In this document: in pieces, positions 1 to 8,288 of the stretch
Layout of the letters: every line of letters starts with the position of its first letter
Numbering within the stretch: the stretch's first letter is position 1
Source of the DNA: a virus
Length of the DNA stretch: 49,595 nucleotides
Reading direction: 5' to 3' (one strand)
Virus record (IMG/VR): IMGVR_UViG_3300017917_003228
Span: 1-49,595 of that record
The notes under the pieces: model-generated
The model's input: the letters and a program-made list of their open reading frames with translations, nothing else
Told to the model about the DNA's origin: nothing
Databases searched by the model: none
Translations under genes and position numbers: made by a program

Positions 1-1
1 C

Positions 2-1021
2 TTCAACTCAGGCGGTCAGGTGTCGACAGGCTGGCCACAACTGGATCGACTGTTGTACGGTGGTTTCAGTCGTGGCGAACTCAACATCTTTGCAGGTGGT
101 TCGGGCTCGGGTAAATCCCTGGTCATGATGAACATTGCGCTGAACTGGCTGCAACAGGGCCTGCACGGCGTGTATATCACACTGGAACTGAGTGAAGAAC
201 TGGTTTCGCTGCGTAGTGATGCCATGTTGACTGACCAGTCTACCAAGGACATTAGACGCGACATTGACAACACTGGACTCAAAGTCAAGATGTTCTCTCG
301 CAAGGCCGGCAGCTATCGCATCAAGGGCTTGCCAGCACAGAGCAACATCAACGACATTCGCAGTTTTGTCAAAGAGTATCAGGTGCAGACCGGCAACCGC
401 GTGGATTTCATGATGATTGACTACTTGGACCTGTTGATGCCGGTCAGTGCCAAGGTATCGCCCAACGACCTGTTTGTGAAAGACAAGTATGTGAGTGAAG
501 AGCTGCGCAACTTGGCCAAAGAGCTGGGTGTGCTCATGGTCACAGCATCGCAGCTGAACCGTTCAGCTGTGGAAGAGATTGAGTTTGATCACAGCCACAT
601 TTCGGGTGGTATCTCCAAGATCAACACAGCTGACAACGTGTTTGGTATCTTCACGTCACGAGCCATGCGCGAGCGCGGCAAGTATCAAATTCAGTGTATG
701 AAATCGCGTAGCTCCACAGGTGTGGGTCAAAAGATTGACTTGGATTACAACATGGAAACCATGCGTATTAGTGACTCGGGCGGGGATGAGGGCAATGACA
801 GTTTCCGTGGTGGTCCCAAGCCCAACTTGATGGACTCGATCAAGGCCAAAGCCAACCTTGTGCCAGCTGACCCAGCACGACCGCCCGAAAAGACCGAAGG
901 CACACATGCATGGGACAAACCAGTCAAAGGTGTAACCTCAATGGAAGCCGGCAAAGTTTCAGCAGATGTTCAAAGCAACAAGTTGAAACAACTGTTGGGG
1001 CAAATCAAATCAAGCTCGTGA
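2..1021 (+). CDS. Replicative DNA helicase, DnaB/gp41 type (5' end outside window)
   Basis: C-terminal RecA-like motor domain of a hexameric replicative helicase, the T4 gp41/DnaB role of unwinding DNA ahead of the phage polymerase. The reading frame is open to the left edge, so the N-terminal domain is missing and no start can be given. Visible motifs are Walker A GGSGSGKS, a Walker B-like segment ending MMIDYLDLL, and the DnaB-like segment TASQLNRSAVE. A Pro/Lys-rich tail without clear homology follows the domain. The CDS ends with TGA just before a gap holding a late-promoter-like box. The family is secure. The exact gp41 orthology is inferred from the T4-like context. Confidence 0.9.
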   Translation, partial: FNSGGQVSTGWPQLDRLLYGGFSRGELNIFAGGSGSGKSLVMMNIALNWLQQGLHGVYITLELSEELVSLRSDAMLTDQSTKDIRRDIDNTGLKVKMFSRKAGSYRIKGLPAQSNINDIRSFVKEYQVQTGNRVDFMMIDYLDLLMPVSAKVSPNDLFVKDKYVSEELRNLAKELGVLMVTASQLNRSAVEEIEFDHSHISGGISKINTADNVFGIFTSRAMRERGKYQIQCMKSRSSTGVGQKIDLDYNMETMRISDSGGDEGNDSFRGGPKPNLMDSIKAKANLVPADPARPPEKTEGTHAWDKPVKGVTSMEAGKVSADVQSNKLKQLLGQIKSSS

Positions 1022-1046
1022 TAACGAACAGTGTTCTTCCGAAATC

Positions 1047-1054
1047 CATAAATA
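1047..1054 (+). promoter_or_regulatory. Late-promoter-like box CATAAATA
   Basis: CATAAATA lies 17 bases before the ATG at 1072. It resembles the T4 late consensus TATAAATA, and no -35 box is apparent. Confidence 0.5.
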
Positions 1055-1071
1055 TACAATAGAGCTGGACT

Positions 1072-1332
1072 ATGCAGAAAAAAACTCGTAGCATTTTAGA
1101 AGAACTCAACACCATATATGACGAGCGCCATGCCGAGCGTGATCGCCGTTACATTATTGAGAGTCGCGCGTCTAACGTGATTGCCAGTGCAGTCCGTTTG
1201 GTTGAAGAAATCGAACGAAACTACACACCTGAACAGGCTGACAATCTAGTGCGTAAGTTGCTGAATGCTATTAGAACCAAAGATCCAGGCAAATTTACTC
1301 GCACTGTGAGACGTACCGATGCAGATATTTGA
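1072..1332 (+). CDS. Small conserved phage protein, function unknown
   Basis: An 86-aa charged, mostly helical-looking protein rich in Arg and Glu, with no membrane segment or signal peptide. It follows a late-promoter-like box and overlaps the next start by 14 bases, so the two are probably co-transcribed. The neighbouring genes look virion-related. I recognise no functional motif. Confidence 0.7.
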   Translation: MQKKTRSILEELNTIYDERHAERDRRYIIESRASNVIASAVRLVEEIERNYTPEQADNLVRKLLNAIRTKDPGKFTRTVRRTDADI

Positions 1333-2110
1333 AATCACATCCAAAAAAAGGACCGATGAGGTAAACCTAGGAGCCACAGCAAAGGCCGTGGGTTCAGCTA
1401 TCTCCAATCGGGCGCTATCGGCCATTGGGCAAGCAGCCGGGGTCAGCGGTGCAGATTATGCTGCCGCCATGACCCAAAAACCCGGGCTCACCGGCGATGC
1501 TGCACAAGCCGCAGCTGCCAAGGCCGCAGCACCAATAATCCAACAGCAGGCTCGTGTTGCGCAGGCCGCCTGGAAAAATCAAATGGCTGCCATGGCTCGC
1601 AGCGCAGGCGGAGATTACTCGCAGCTGAACATGCAACAAAAAACCTATGCTCTTGACAAGTTTGTAAACGATCAATTGCTGGGCGGGCGGGTAACTGATT
1701 TTAGGCAACTGCCCAATCAAGTTGATCCTGCCAGCTTTGGCGGCAAAGGCGTGCAGTTGGCCAAGCAAACTGTGGCCAATATCGAAGCGGCAATGAACGC
1801 TGTGCTGGCCATGGACCCATTGAAAACTCCTGCTGCACAACAGGTGCAGGCCTGGCAACAGCTGGCTAGTCAAACCTACAATGCAACCAACCAGGCCACA
1901 TTTCAGCCTGGCACCGGTGCTGCAACCGCACAGAAAAAAGCACCCGCGGCTGCTGATCCAAGAACCGCTGCCATGATGGCAGCCATGGGCCTTGGTGCAG
2001 CTGACTTGGCCAAAATGAACGCCGCTGTCAACGCCAAGGGCGGGTTCAAAGGTCGTCCCACAGGCGACCCTTATATTGATGGCATGCTACGAGCTGCAAA
2101 ACTCATATGA
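1319..2110 (+). CDS. Ala/Gln-rich protein with MQIFEI leader, probable virion-associated protein
   Basis: 263 aa, very rich in Ala, Gln and Met, with long low-complexity helical stretches. The N-terminus MQIFEI contains an (I/L)-x-E tripeptide. T4 prohead protease gp21 cleaves after (L/I)-x-E, and T4 internal proteins carry such a site close to the N-terminus. The genes at 2107, 6589 and 40763 start in a similar way. A capsid-packaged or scaffold-associated role is therefore possible but inferred. The ATG overlaps the preceding gene, and the stop overlaps the next start as ATGA. Confidence 0.65.
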   Translation: MQIFEITSKKRTDEVNLGATAKAVGSAISNRALSAIGQAAGVSGADYAAAMTQKPGLTGDAAQAAAAKAAAPIIQQQARVAQAAWKNQMAAMARSAGGDYSQLNMQQKTYALDKFVNDQLLGGRVTDFRQLPNQVDPASFGGKGVQLAKQTVANIEAAMNAVLAMDPLKTPAAQQVQAWQQLASQTYNATNQATFQPGTGAATAQKKAPAAADPRTAAMMAAMGLGAADLAKMNAAVNAKGGFKGRPTGDPYIDGMLRAAKLI

Positions 2111-4035
2111 ACTTATTTGAAGGTGGTAATGTTTTCAAAGACGCGGACGGAAATCCGCTGACTCAACGCATCAATCAGAGCGATGTTGCTGCCACTGTGC
2201 AGTGGATTGAGCAACTGACTGGGCTTGAGTTTCCACGCGAGCGTTGGCTGGGGTCCACTGGCCGCAAGCCCACATCTGGTGACCTGGACCTTGCTGTGGA
2301 CCTGTCGGAGATTTCCAAGGCTGAATTGGCTGCAAGACTCAACAGTTGGGCAAAATCGCACCGGTTGGATCCTGCAAAATGGATCAAGGTAGGCGGCGAA
2401 ATTCACTTGCGTACTCCCATACAAGGTCGTCCCAACCTGGGCTTTGTGCAAACTGATTTCATGTTCTTTCCCAACCTGGATTGGGGCACATTCTTCTATG
2501 CAGGTGGCGAGGATTCCAGTTACAAAGGCATGATTCGTAATGTGCTCATGAGCAGCTTGGCCAAATCACAAGGACTCAAGATCGGTGCCAACGGAGTAAA
2601 GAGTCGAGCAACTGACCAACTGGTGAGCCAAGATCCTGACTGGGCGGCGCAAGCTGTGCTGGGACCAGGGCATGACCGCAACAGTCTCAAGAACGTGGAA
2701 ACCATTTACCGAGCACTGGCTCGTGACCCCAAACGAGATGACAAGCTCAAGGATTTTCGTGAATTCTTGGCTCGGGAGGGACTGCAAGAGCCTGACCTGG
2801 TGCAAGAAAACAGCGATGTCCACTTCCTGGCCCGCCTGCGAGATCGCATTGTAAATCAGGGCATGCGCCCCTTGATCGAACACGAGCGAGTGGACCCGAC
2901 CCAGTTGCAAGAAGCCGATGAACCAGGTGTGGGCGGTAGAGCCAAGGGCATCGAGCACCTGGAAGACTGGGTTTTTAGGGCAGGGCCCGAGGGTATTGCC
3001 CGAGCTCTCAAGATTGTTTCTCACATGGAACAAGCGCCCGGCACCACCACTGCCAAGTGGGACGGCAAGCCTGCTGTGATCTGGGGTCGCAAACCCAGCA
3101 CAGGTGAATTTGTGCTCACAGATGGTTCGGGGTTTGAAGCCAAGGGCTACGATGGCCTGGCCACCAGCCCACGAATGATGGCCGACATTCAGTCAAGACG
3201 CGCAGGCGAACGCGGTGCGTTGATTCAACTGTATCGAGATTTGTGGCCATACCTAGAAGCCAGCTTGCCGCCGAACTTCCGTGGTTATGTCAAGGGAGAT
3301 TTGTTGTACATGGAACAGCCGCCAGTTGAAGCTGGCAATTTTGTGTTTCAGCCCAATACCACAGTGTATCGCATACCAGTGCAGAGTGACCTAGGCAAGC
3401 GTATTGCTCAGTCCAACATTGGTGTTGCAGTGCATTCCATGTATGCAGATCAAGGCGAGCCGCGCCAGCCCTTGACTGGCATCAAGTTTCAGCCGGTGCC
3501 AGGTCTCATGCTGGAGCGTCCGGCCACTCCGTCTCGACTGCAGGCCGACCCCAAGCTGGTACAAAGTCTACGACGACTGCTCAAGACCGAGGGTGCAAAA
3601 ATGCAGGTGTTGTTTAATCCTGCTGAATTGCGATCCCAACAGATCACAGATTTGTTCAAGCTGGCAGTGGACTTTATCAATACCAAGGTGGGCTCACCAC
3701 TGCCTCCGGCCAACCAACTGATTGTGGAGTTTGGTGATTGGCTGCGCAACCGAGTGACACCACGCAAGTTCTACAACATCGTGGAATACCTCAACACACC
3801 AGCCACCAATACCGAGGCCCTGGCCGCTGCATTCCTGGCGTTTGAGCTGTTGCACGAACTAAAGATGCAACTCAAGGGCCAAGCTGATGCACAGTTTCCT
3901 GGGCAAGAAGGTTGGGTCATTGCCACCCCAGATGGATACGCCAAGTTGGTGGGACGTTTTGAACCCGAAGCGTTTGCTGCGCTGAACCGAATTAGAAACA
4001 ATCCTCAAACACCTGGAAATCAAGAAAAAGGCTAA
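2107..4035 (+). CDS. Two-domain nucleotidyltransferase / ligase-like protein
   Basis: 642 aa. The N-terminal third has a Pol-beta-superfamily nucleotidyltransferase signature: GS at residues 49-50, then GDLDL with carboxylates D59 and D61, and a plausible third carboxylate D117 in QTDFMF. The second half has motifs like covalent nucleotidyltransferases (DNA/RNA ligases, capping enzymes): KWDG at 317-320 (K317 the candidate nucleotidyl lysine), VKGDLLY near 395, EGWVI at 601-605 and AKLV with K613. It starts MNLFEG, an (I/L)-x-E type leader that might be processed by a prohead protease. The ATG overlaps the upstream stop (ATGA). Substrate unknown; nucleic-acid end repair or tRNA repair would fit both domains, but this is inference. 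Confidence 0.75.
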   Translation: MNLFEGGNVFKDADGNPLTQRINQSDVAATVQWIEQLTGLEFPRERWLGSTGRKPTSGDLDLAVDLSEISKAELAARLNSWAKSHRLDPAKWIKVGGEIHLRTPIQGRPNLGFVQTDFMFFPNLDWGTFFYAGGEDSSYKGMIRNVLMSSLAKSQGLKIGANGVKSRATDQLVSQDPDWAAQAVLGPGHDRNSLKNVETIYRALARDPKRDDKLKDFREFLAREGLQEPDLVQENSDVHFLARLRDRIVNQGMRPLIEHERVDPTQLQEADEPGVGGRAKGIEHLEDWVFRAGPEGIARALKIVSHMEQAPGTTTAKWDGKPAVIWGRKPSTGEFVLTDGSGFEAKGYDGLATSPRMMADIQSRRAGERGALIQLYRDLWPYLEASLPPNFRGYVKGDLLYMEQPPVEAGNFVFQPNTTVYRIPVQSDLGKRIAQSNIGVAVHSMYADQGEPRQPLTGIKFQPVPGLMLERPATPSRLQADPKLVQSLRRLLKTEGAKMQVLFNPAELRSQQITDLFKLAVDFINTKVGSPLPPANQLIVEFGDWLRNRVTPRKFYNIVEYLNTPATNTEALAAAFLAFELLHELKMQLKGQADAQFPGQEGWVIATPDGYAKLVGRFEPEAFAALNRIRNNPQTPGNQEKG

Positions 4036-4038
4036 ATA
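4031..4038 (+). promoter_or_regulatory. Late-promoter-like box GCTAAATA
   Basis: GCTAAATA overlaps the TAA stop of the preceding gene and lies 40 bases before the ATG at 4079. The gene it would serve ends in a strong terminator, giving a monocistronic unit. Confidence 0.5.
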
Positions 4039-4078
4039 AAAGTAGACCGCACAAGGTCATAATTTAGGAGAAAACAAA

Positions 4079-4462
4079 ATGGCATATATTACCCCCGTAA
4101 ACGGTGATGCACAACCGGTATTCGCAATTGACGTTCGCAACCCTGTTGCAGCTGGCGCCAGCACTGCTGGTACACCTGTCAACCCAGCTGGTCCCAAGCT
4201 GGACTTCTTCAGCGTGACTGCTAACACTTCGGTTGCTGCTCAGCAAGACACCAACGAATACGTGGCCAACGTGATTCAGGCTATCCAACAGACAGCCACC
4301 GTGGCCATGTACCAAGTTGATGGCACACAAATCAGCTTTGGCGTGTTCCCAACTGGCGCCTTTGCTAACGCTGCTACCTTCCTGGCTGCTGCCAACGTGA
4401 CTTACACTGGCTTCCAGCTGGACAGCGCTGCCAGCGTGGGCTTCAAGCTGGCTACATCGTAA
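4079..4462 (+). CDS. Small abundant-type virion protein candidate
   Basis: 127 aa, rich in Ala, Thr, Val and Asn with few charges, looking like a compact beta-rich structural protein. It has a strong Shine-Dalgarno (TTAGGAG, spacer about 9), a late-promoter-like box upstream, and a palindrome plus rho-independent terminator downstream. This isolated, well-equipped unit is typical of a highly expressed virion protein such as a capsid decoration or tail protein. That role is inferred, since I recognise no family motif. Confidence 0.7.
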   Translation: MAYITPVNGDAQPVFAIDVRNPVAAGASTAGTPVNPAGPKLDFFSVTANTSVAAQQDTNEYVANVIQAIQQTATVAMYQVDGTQISFGVFPTGAFANAATFLAAANVTYTGFQLDSAASVGFKLATS

Positions 4463-4480
4463 TTCTAACCTAGGTTAGAA
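4463..4480. repeat. Perfect 18-bp palindrome after the stop codon
   Basis: TTCTAACCTAGGTTAGAA is perfectly self-complementary and starts directly after the TAA of the 127-aa gene, just ahead of the terminator. It could be an operator, an mRNA 3'-end stabiliser or a second hairpin. Confidence 0.7.
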
Positions 4481-4483
4481 AGC

Positions 4484-4513
4484 AAACCCTGGATTTCACT
4501 CCAGGGTTTTTCT
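4484..4513 (+). terminator. Rho-independent terminator
   Basis: A 9-bp stem (AAACCCTGG pairing with CCAGGGTTT) with an 8-base loop is followed by TTTCTTT. It follows the 127-aa gene. Confidence 0.9.
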
Positions 4514-4517
4514 TTGC

Positions 4518-4525
4518 CTTAAATA
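4518..4525 (+). promoter_or_regulatory. Late-promoter-like box CTTAAATA
   Basis: CTTAAATA lies directly behind the terminator and 7 bases before the ATG at 4533. The short distance would give an almost leaderless transcript. Confidence 0.4.
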
Positions 4526-4532
4526 TTGGGCC

Positions 4533-4955
4533 ATGAAGATTTTATGTCGAACATTGTTTGATTGCACCCCAACTGGAATTACTGGTAGCTTCAAGCCCAG
4601 TCAACTGCCCTTTGTTGACAAAGCTGGTACTGAGATAAACAGCGTGTTGGACTGGAACCGTGCCAGGAATCAACAACGCAACTTTGAAACAGTTGTGCAG
4701 ATTATTAGTCTTCGTGGTCAGCCCAGTGACATCACAGCACCTGAGATGTCACACGGCGCTTGGCAGTTCATGTTTGATATTGACACCCCTGGCGTTTACA
4801 GCATCAACGGTGATGTTGACAATCTTGATATCCTACTGGATGAGTGCGACGGTGTGCCCATGATTGTGGGACTAGGTGAGCAATCTGACCTTGCGGCGAC
4901 CCTGTGCGCCAAAGGTGAGCAACCCAATATATGGTTTGCAGTGGTAAATAGATGA
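4533..4955 (+). CDS. Conserved T4-like phage protein, unknown function
   Basis: 140 aa, starting MKILCRTLFDCTPTG. The style is familiar from small conserved proteins of marine T4-like phages, but I can assign no activity. No signal peptide or membrane span is seen. It follows a terminator and a late-promoter-like box, and the stop overlaps the next ATG (ATGA), so it leads a small operon with the membrane protein at 4952. Confidence 0.7.
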   Translation: MKILCRTLFDCTPTGITGSFKPSQLPFVDKAGTEINSVLDWNRARNQQRNFETVVQIISLRGQPSDITAPEMSHGAWQFMFDIDTPGVYSINGDVDNLDILLDECDGVPMIVGLGEQSDLAATLCAKGEQPNIWFAVVNR

Positions 4956-5230
4956 TCATGACAGATACAACAGATATTGAAAAAAAGAGTCTCGAAGCTC
5001 ACGTTGAGCTCTGTGCCGAGCGCTATCGCTTCCTCGAAAACAAGCTAGACAGCATGGAGACCAAGATCACTGGTTTGTGTGATTCAATTGATGGCGTGAA
5101 AACTGCCATGGAATCCATGGCAGAAAAAAGCAATGACCGATTGATCAACTGGGGAATTGGCATCATTGTGTTCTTGATAGGGGTCATTGGTTACTTGCTC
5201 AACAATTACATACAGTTTGTACTTCCATGA
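4952..5230 (+). CDS. Coiled-coil protein with C-terminal membrane anchor, XhlA-like
   Basis: 92 aa. Residues about 8-60 form a heptad-like coiled coil (SLEAHVELCAERYRFLENKL), followed by one hydrophobic span, roughly IGIIVFLIGVIGYLL. This architecture resembles XhlA/hemolysin-type proteins often found near phage lysis genes. ATG at 4952 is chosen because it overlaps the previous stop; a second ATG lies at 4958. A lysis role is only suggested, as no endolysin is adjacent. Confidence 0.7.
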   Translation: MIMTDTTDIEKKSLEAHVELCAERYRFLENKLDSMETKITGLCDSIDGVKTAMESMAEKSNDRLINWGIGIIVFLIGVIGYLLNNYIQFVLP

Positions 5231-5715
5231 GCGCAGACGAAAAACTCACTCGGTGGTTTGAAAAAAACCTCAGCGAACACATCAGCCGCATCATTATTGA
5301 TGGGCTTGACGGCGATGGCCTACTGGCTTTTGGCGCGTATCAAATCAAGCCCACAGACGGTAAATTTAGAGTCTGGTACTACAGTGACCTGCAGTCAGAT
5401 TTTAGCAGTTGCCGAGTGGCATTGAGCTACTGTGTGGCAGATCACAACGAACAACTGAGACTGGCCCGAGACATACAGGTGCTTGACTCAAAAAAACAAC
5501 AGTTGGATGCAGATGTCATGTTTGCCAAAGAGCAGGCTCGCTGCACCAAAAACACCAATGCCAGAGAAATAATTCTGACAAAAATTCAGACCAAAGAAGC
5601 CACCAGGCGCTTGGTCACAGCCGAACTTGAGAAATGTATCAAATCGGCTAAATATCTACAACTTCGAGGATTCTCAAATGAAACTGCAAGACTTAGCCGA
5701 AACAAAAGCCAGTAA
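5227..5715 (+). CDS. Unknown protein with helical C-terminal half
   Basis: 162 aa. The N-terminal half looks like a small alpha/beta domain, and the C-terminal half (from about residue 75) is Lys/Glu/Gln-rich and probably coiled coil. The start overlaps the preceding stop (ATGA). The 3' end overlaps the next gene by 38 bases in another frame, and a late-promoter-like box for that gene lies inside this coding sequence. No family recognised. Confidence 0.65.
   Translation: MSADEKLTRWFEKNLSEHISRIIIDGLDGDGLLAFGAYQIKPTDGKFRVWYYSDLQSDFSSCRVALSYCVADHNEQLRLARDIQVLDSKKQQLDADVMFAKEQARCTKNTNAREIILTKIQTKEATRRLVTAELEKCIKSAKYLQLRGFSNETARLSRNKSQ
5647..5654 (+). promoter_or_regulatory. Late-promoter-like box GCTAAATA
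   Basis: GCTAAATA is identical to the box at 4031 and lies 23 bases before the ATG at 5678, inside the 3' end of the preceding gene. Confidence 0.45.
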
Positions 5716-6592
5716 ACAAATCAGCAAGGTTTACGAAAGCTACTTCGGGAAAAAAATTGACATGGCTGCGTTTACCCCACGCATGGCCAGCCAAATGCTG
5801 TCGCGTGTGCGTTCGCTGATCAAAGAGCATCGCAGCACTATTTCTCGACACACCAGCGAGCAAAGCCCGGCATACCTAAAGTTGGTGATGATGGAACAAG
5901 CATTGAGTGCTCGTATCAAAGAAATGGCCCCAGCTGCTCCAGCTGCCCCAGGCGCACCGGCTCGCCCTGCTGCGCCATCTTCTGGATCAGTAACCACTGC
6001 TCCCAAGGTTGACCCCAAACTCAAGGCAGCACAAGACAAAGTCAAGCGTGGCCAGACACTGACCCCCGACGAACAAACCACACTGAACAACGCTGCGGCA
6101 CAGATGCAGGAAAACCGCCTGCGTAGAGCATGGCGCATGCTGAAAGAAAGCGAAGTTCAGCAAGCTCAAGTGGTGTTGGCTGCACAAGACATGGTAGACA
6201 AAATGCAAAGCATGCTCGAAGATGTCAGTGAAATGCAGTTCAAAGAATTGCCAGCACTGGTGGACAGCATCAAGAATCAAGTGGGCATGGATCAAGCTCA
6301 ACAATTCAACACCGATGCCACTGCAGCATTGACTGGTCTGCTGCAGAACATCCAAGGTGCCAAGCAACAGCTGGAAACAGCCCTGGGCGTGGTAACTGGG
6401 CAAGAGTCGCCCATGGCCAACATTGGTGATATCTCAGCAGGACAAGAACCTGCAGACTTTGCTGCTGGGCAAGCTGACCTTGATGCCGCAGCTGCCGATG
6501 CTGGTGGCGATGCCGAAGCTGAGTTGGATGACATTGCCAATCCCGATCAAGCGTTGGGCACCCAAGGTTCACTAGGACGTGCGCGCCGATGA
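5678..6592 (+). CDS. Conserved T4-like virion/assembly protein candidate
   Basis: 304 aa. ATG at 5678 (MKLQDLAETKASKQ) is preferred over an upstream in-frame codon because CGAGGA precedes it and a late-promoter-like box lies 23 bases upstream. It has an N-terminal helical domain, an Ala/Pro linker around residues 85-105, a second helical domain starting near RRAWRMLKESEVQQAQ, and an acidic Asp/Ala-rich tail. This looks like a scaffold, core or internal virion protein. The function is inferred from composition and position only. Confidence 0.65.
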   Translation: MKLQDLAETKASKQISKVYESYFGKKIDMAAFTPRMASQMLSRVRSLIKEHRSTISRHTSEQSPAYLKLVMMEQALSARIKEMAPAAPAAPGAPARPAAPSSGSVTTAPKVDPKLKAAQDKVKRGQTLTPDEQTTLNNAAAQMQENRLRRAWRMLKESEVQQAQVVLAAQDMVDKMQSMLEDVSEMQFKELPALVDSIKNQVGMDQAQQFNTDATAALTGLLQNIQGAKQQLETALGVVTGQESPMANIGDISAGQEPADFAAGQADLDAAAADAGGDAEAELDDIANPDQALGTQGSLGRARR

Positions 6593-6954
6593 AAATTTTT
6601 GAAGTAGACACTTCAGCAGTCACTTCAGCAGTCACCAAGCCCAACAGTCTAGTGGGCCTGGTGGACTTTCTTTCGGGTCGGGCCACAGACACCAACTCAC
6701 CCAAGCAAATCAGCCAAGATGCGTTTATTCGTTTGGCCAAGAGTTTGGGGGTTACTGTGTCCAGGGCCAGCCTGCCTGATTTGACCAACCAAGAGCCACT
6801 CAGCACCGTGGTTGAACCATTGCAGCCAAATTCCGAAGATCCACTGGTCTTCAAAGGTGGCGAACCAGCTGATGTTGCAATGCCAGTTGACAAGGCCCAG
6901 GACATTGTGGCCAAGGCCGCCAAGAAAGCTGCAGGCCGCGATCGCGGCGTTTGA
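6589..6954 (+). CDS. MKIFEV-leader small phage protein
   Basis: 121 aa. The N-terminus MKIFEV carries an (I/L)-x-E tripeptide, as in the genes at 1319 and 2107, matching the specificity known for T4 gp21 protease. The rest is soluble, with a Lys/Ala-rich C-terminus. Start and previous stop overlap (ATGA), so it is coupled to the 304-aa gene. A perfect 14-bp palindrome (6935-6948) lies in the last codons. Virion association is inferred. Confidence 0.65.
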   Translation: MKIFEVDTSAVTSAVTKPNSLVGLVDFLSGRATDTNSPKQISQDAFIRLAKSLGVTVSRASLPDLTNQEPLSTVVEPLQPNSEDPLVFKGGEPADVAMPVDKAQDIVAKAAKKAAGRDRGV

Positions 6955-6977
6955 ACAACGCAGTTGGCCACAATGGT

Positions 6978-7005
6978 TTGATTTGTGCTGTGCATGCTGT
7001 AAAAT
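6978..7005 (+). promoter_or_regulatory. Possible sigma-70 promoter for the GNAT gene
   Basis: TTGATT at 6978-6983 and TAAAAT at 7000-7005 with a 16-bp spacer, 12 bases before the ATG at 7018. This is weaker than the other early promoters in the window. Confidence 0.4.
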
Positions 7006-7017
7006 GCATCTAGCACC

Positions 7018-7578
7018 ATGAAAATACAACACAGTACCATAGAGCATCTGGCCGCGTATGCTCGACACTTGAAAAACCTCAGCGACGCTGATCGATACAC
7101 ACGTTTTGGCTACGCTGCCAGCGCAGACACTATTGATCGCATGATACTCAGCATCCTGTATCACCAAGAGGATCATCACATTTTTACCTACCGCACCGAC
7201 GAGCATGTTGTGGGCTTTGGTCACTTGGCTCGCACAGGTGCAGACTGGGAATTGGCAGTGAGTGTGGAATCTGCATATCAGGGACAGGGTATTGCCAACC
7301 AGCTGATGAGTCACATGGTGACCTGGGCCAAAACACACGGCGTGGAATCGGTATACATGCATTGCATTTCCGAGAACACCAAGATTCAGCACCTGGCTCG
7401 CAAACACGGACTCAAAACTGTGCAACGATCTGGCCCTGAAGTCACAGCACATGTGGAACTGCCACCACCCACAGTGTTTGACTTTGCCAACAACTTTGTG
7501 CGAGAACAGTCAGAGTTGGCCACTGACATTGTGCGCCTGCAACGCAATTGGCTAAACAAATGGGTCAACCCGCTATGA
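7018..7578 (+). CDS. GNAT-family N-acetyltransferase
   Basis: 186 aa. It contains the GNAT acetyl-CoA binding motif in the region ELAVSVESAYQGQGIANQLM: strand beta-4, then Q-G-Q-G-I-A, about residues 79-100. GNAT enzymes transfer an acetyl group from acetyl-CoA to amines. The substrate cannot be read from sequence. A C-terminal extension of about 60 residues follows the domain. The stop overlaps the next ATG (ATGA), coupling it to the nuclease gene. Confidence 0.85.
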   Translation: MKIQHSTIEHLAAYARHLKNLSDADRYTRFGYAASADTIDRMILSILYHQEDHHIFTYRTDEHVVGFGHLARTGADWELAVSVESAYQGQGIANQLMSHMVTWAKTHGVESVYMHCISENTKIQHLARKHGLKTVQRSGPEVTAHVELPPPTVFDFANNFVREQSELATDIVRLQRNWLNKWVNPL

Positions 7579-8288
7579 TCACACCACGCTACGACTACAC
7601 ACCCCTGGATCGCACCACCATTGATGGCAAGCGACACTACTGCCTGCCCGATGGTAGCAAGGTGCCAAGTGTGACCACAATCCTGGATCGCACCAAGCCA
7701 CAGGAAAAACGCGAAGCCTTGGCCAACTGGCGTCGGGCTGTGGGCGAGCAACGCGCTCAACAGATCACAACCGAAGCTGCCAATCGCGGCACCCGCATGC
7801 ACTCGTATCTTGAGCATTATGTGCTGAATGAGGACATGAAACCCTTGCCTGGCAATCCCTTTGCACAGCCCAGTTGGTACATGGCAGCACAGGTGATTTT
7901 GCAGGGTCTGCAGCCCAACGTGGACGAATACTGGGGTGTGGAAGTGCCCTTGTATTTCAGTGGCCTGTATGCAGGAACCACTGACTTGATTGGGGTATGG
8001 AAAGGTCGTCCAGCAATCATGGACTTCAAGCAAACAAACAAACCCAAGAAGCGTGAATGGATCGAGGACTACTTTTTGCAGCTGGCGGCCTATGCTGCGG
8101 CGCACAACGAGATGCACGGAACCAACATCCAAGATGGGGTGATTTTGATGGCTTGTCAGCCCCGACAGCTGGAAGACGGCAGCTTCAGCCAGCCCGAATA
8201 CTTGGAATTTGAAGTGGCTGCCCAAGAGTTTGCGTATTGGAGCGATCAGTGGATGAAACGTGTGGAGATGTATTACCTGTCCAGCTAA
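7575..8288 (+). CDS. PD-(D/E)XK nuclease, RecB/Cas4-like exonuclease
   Basis: 237 aa. The core carries G-T-T-D in the segment YAGTTDLIGVW, then IMDFKQTNK (D-x-K) and YFLQLAAYAAAHNE, corresponding to motifs II, III and the QxxxY-like helix of RecB-family PD-(D/E)XK nucleases. Such proteins degrade or process DNA ends and are common in T4-like phages of aquatic bacteria. ATG at 7575 is used because it overlaps the previous stop; an upstream in-frame start would overlap more. Confidence 0.8.
   Translation: MITPRYDYTPLDRTTIDGKRHYCLPDGSKVPSVTTILDRTKPQEKREALANWRRAVGEQRAQQITTEAANRGTRMHSYLEHYVLNEDMKPLPGNPFAQPSWYMAAQVILQGLQPNVDEYWGVEVPLYFSGLYAGTTDLIGVWKGRPAIMDFKQTNKPKKREWIEDYFLQLAAYAAAHNEMHGTNIQDGVILMACQPRQLEDGSFSQPEYLEFEVAAQEFAYWSDQWMKRVEMYYLSS

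Noticed and set aside
1415-1873. Long antisense ORFs opposite the genes at 1319, 6589, 12858, 19420, 28065 and others
   Set aside because: They mirror codon structure of real plus-strand genes, lack ribosome sites and encode no recognisable protein.
4943-4950. GGTAAATA as a late promoter for the gene at 4952
   Set aside because: It is one base from the ATG and in the coding end of the previous gene, so no usable leader; likely a chance match.
6935-6948. Perfect palindrome GCCGCGATCGCGGC as a terminator
   Set aside because: It lies in the coding end of the 121-aa gene and no T-run follows; GC-rich codons for Gly-Arg-Asp-Arg-Gly explain it.
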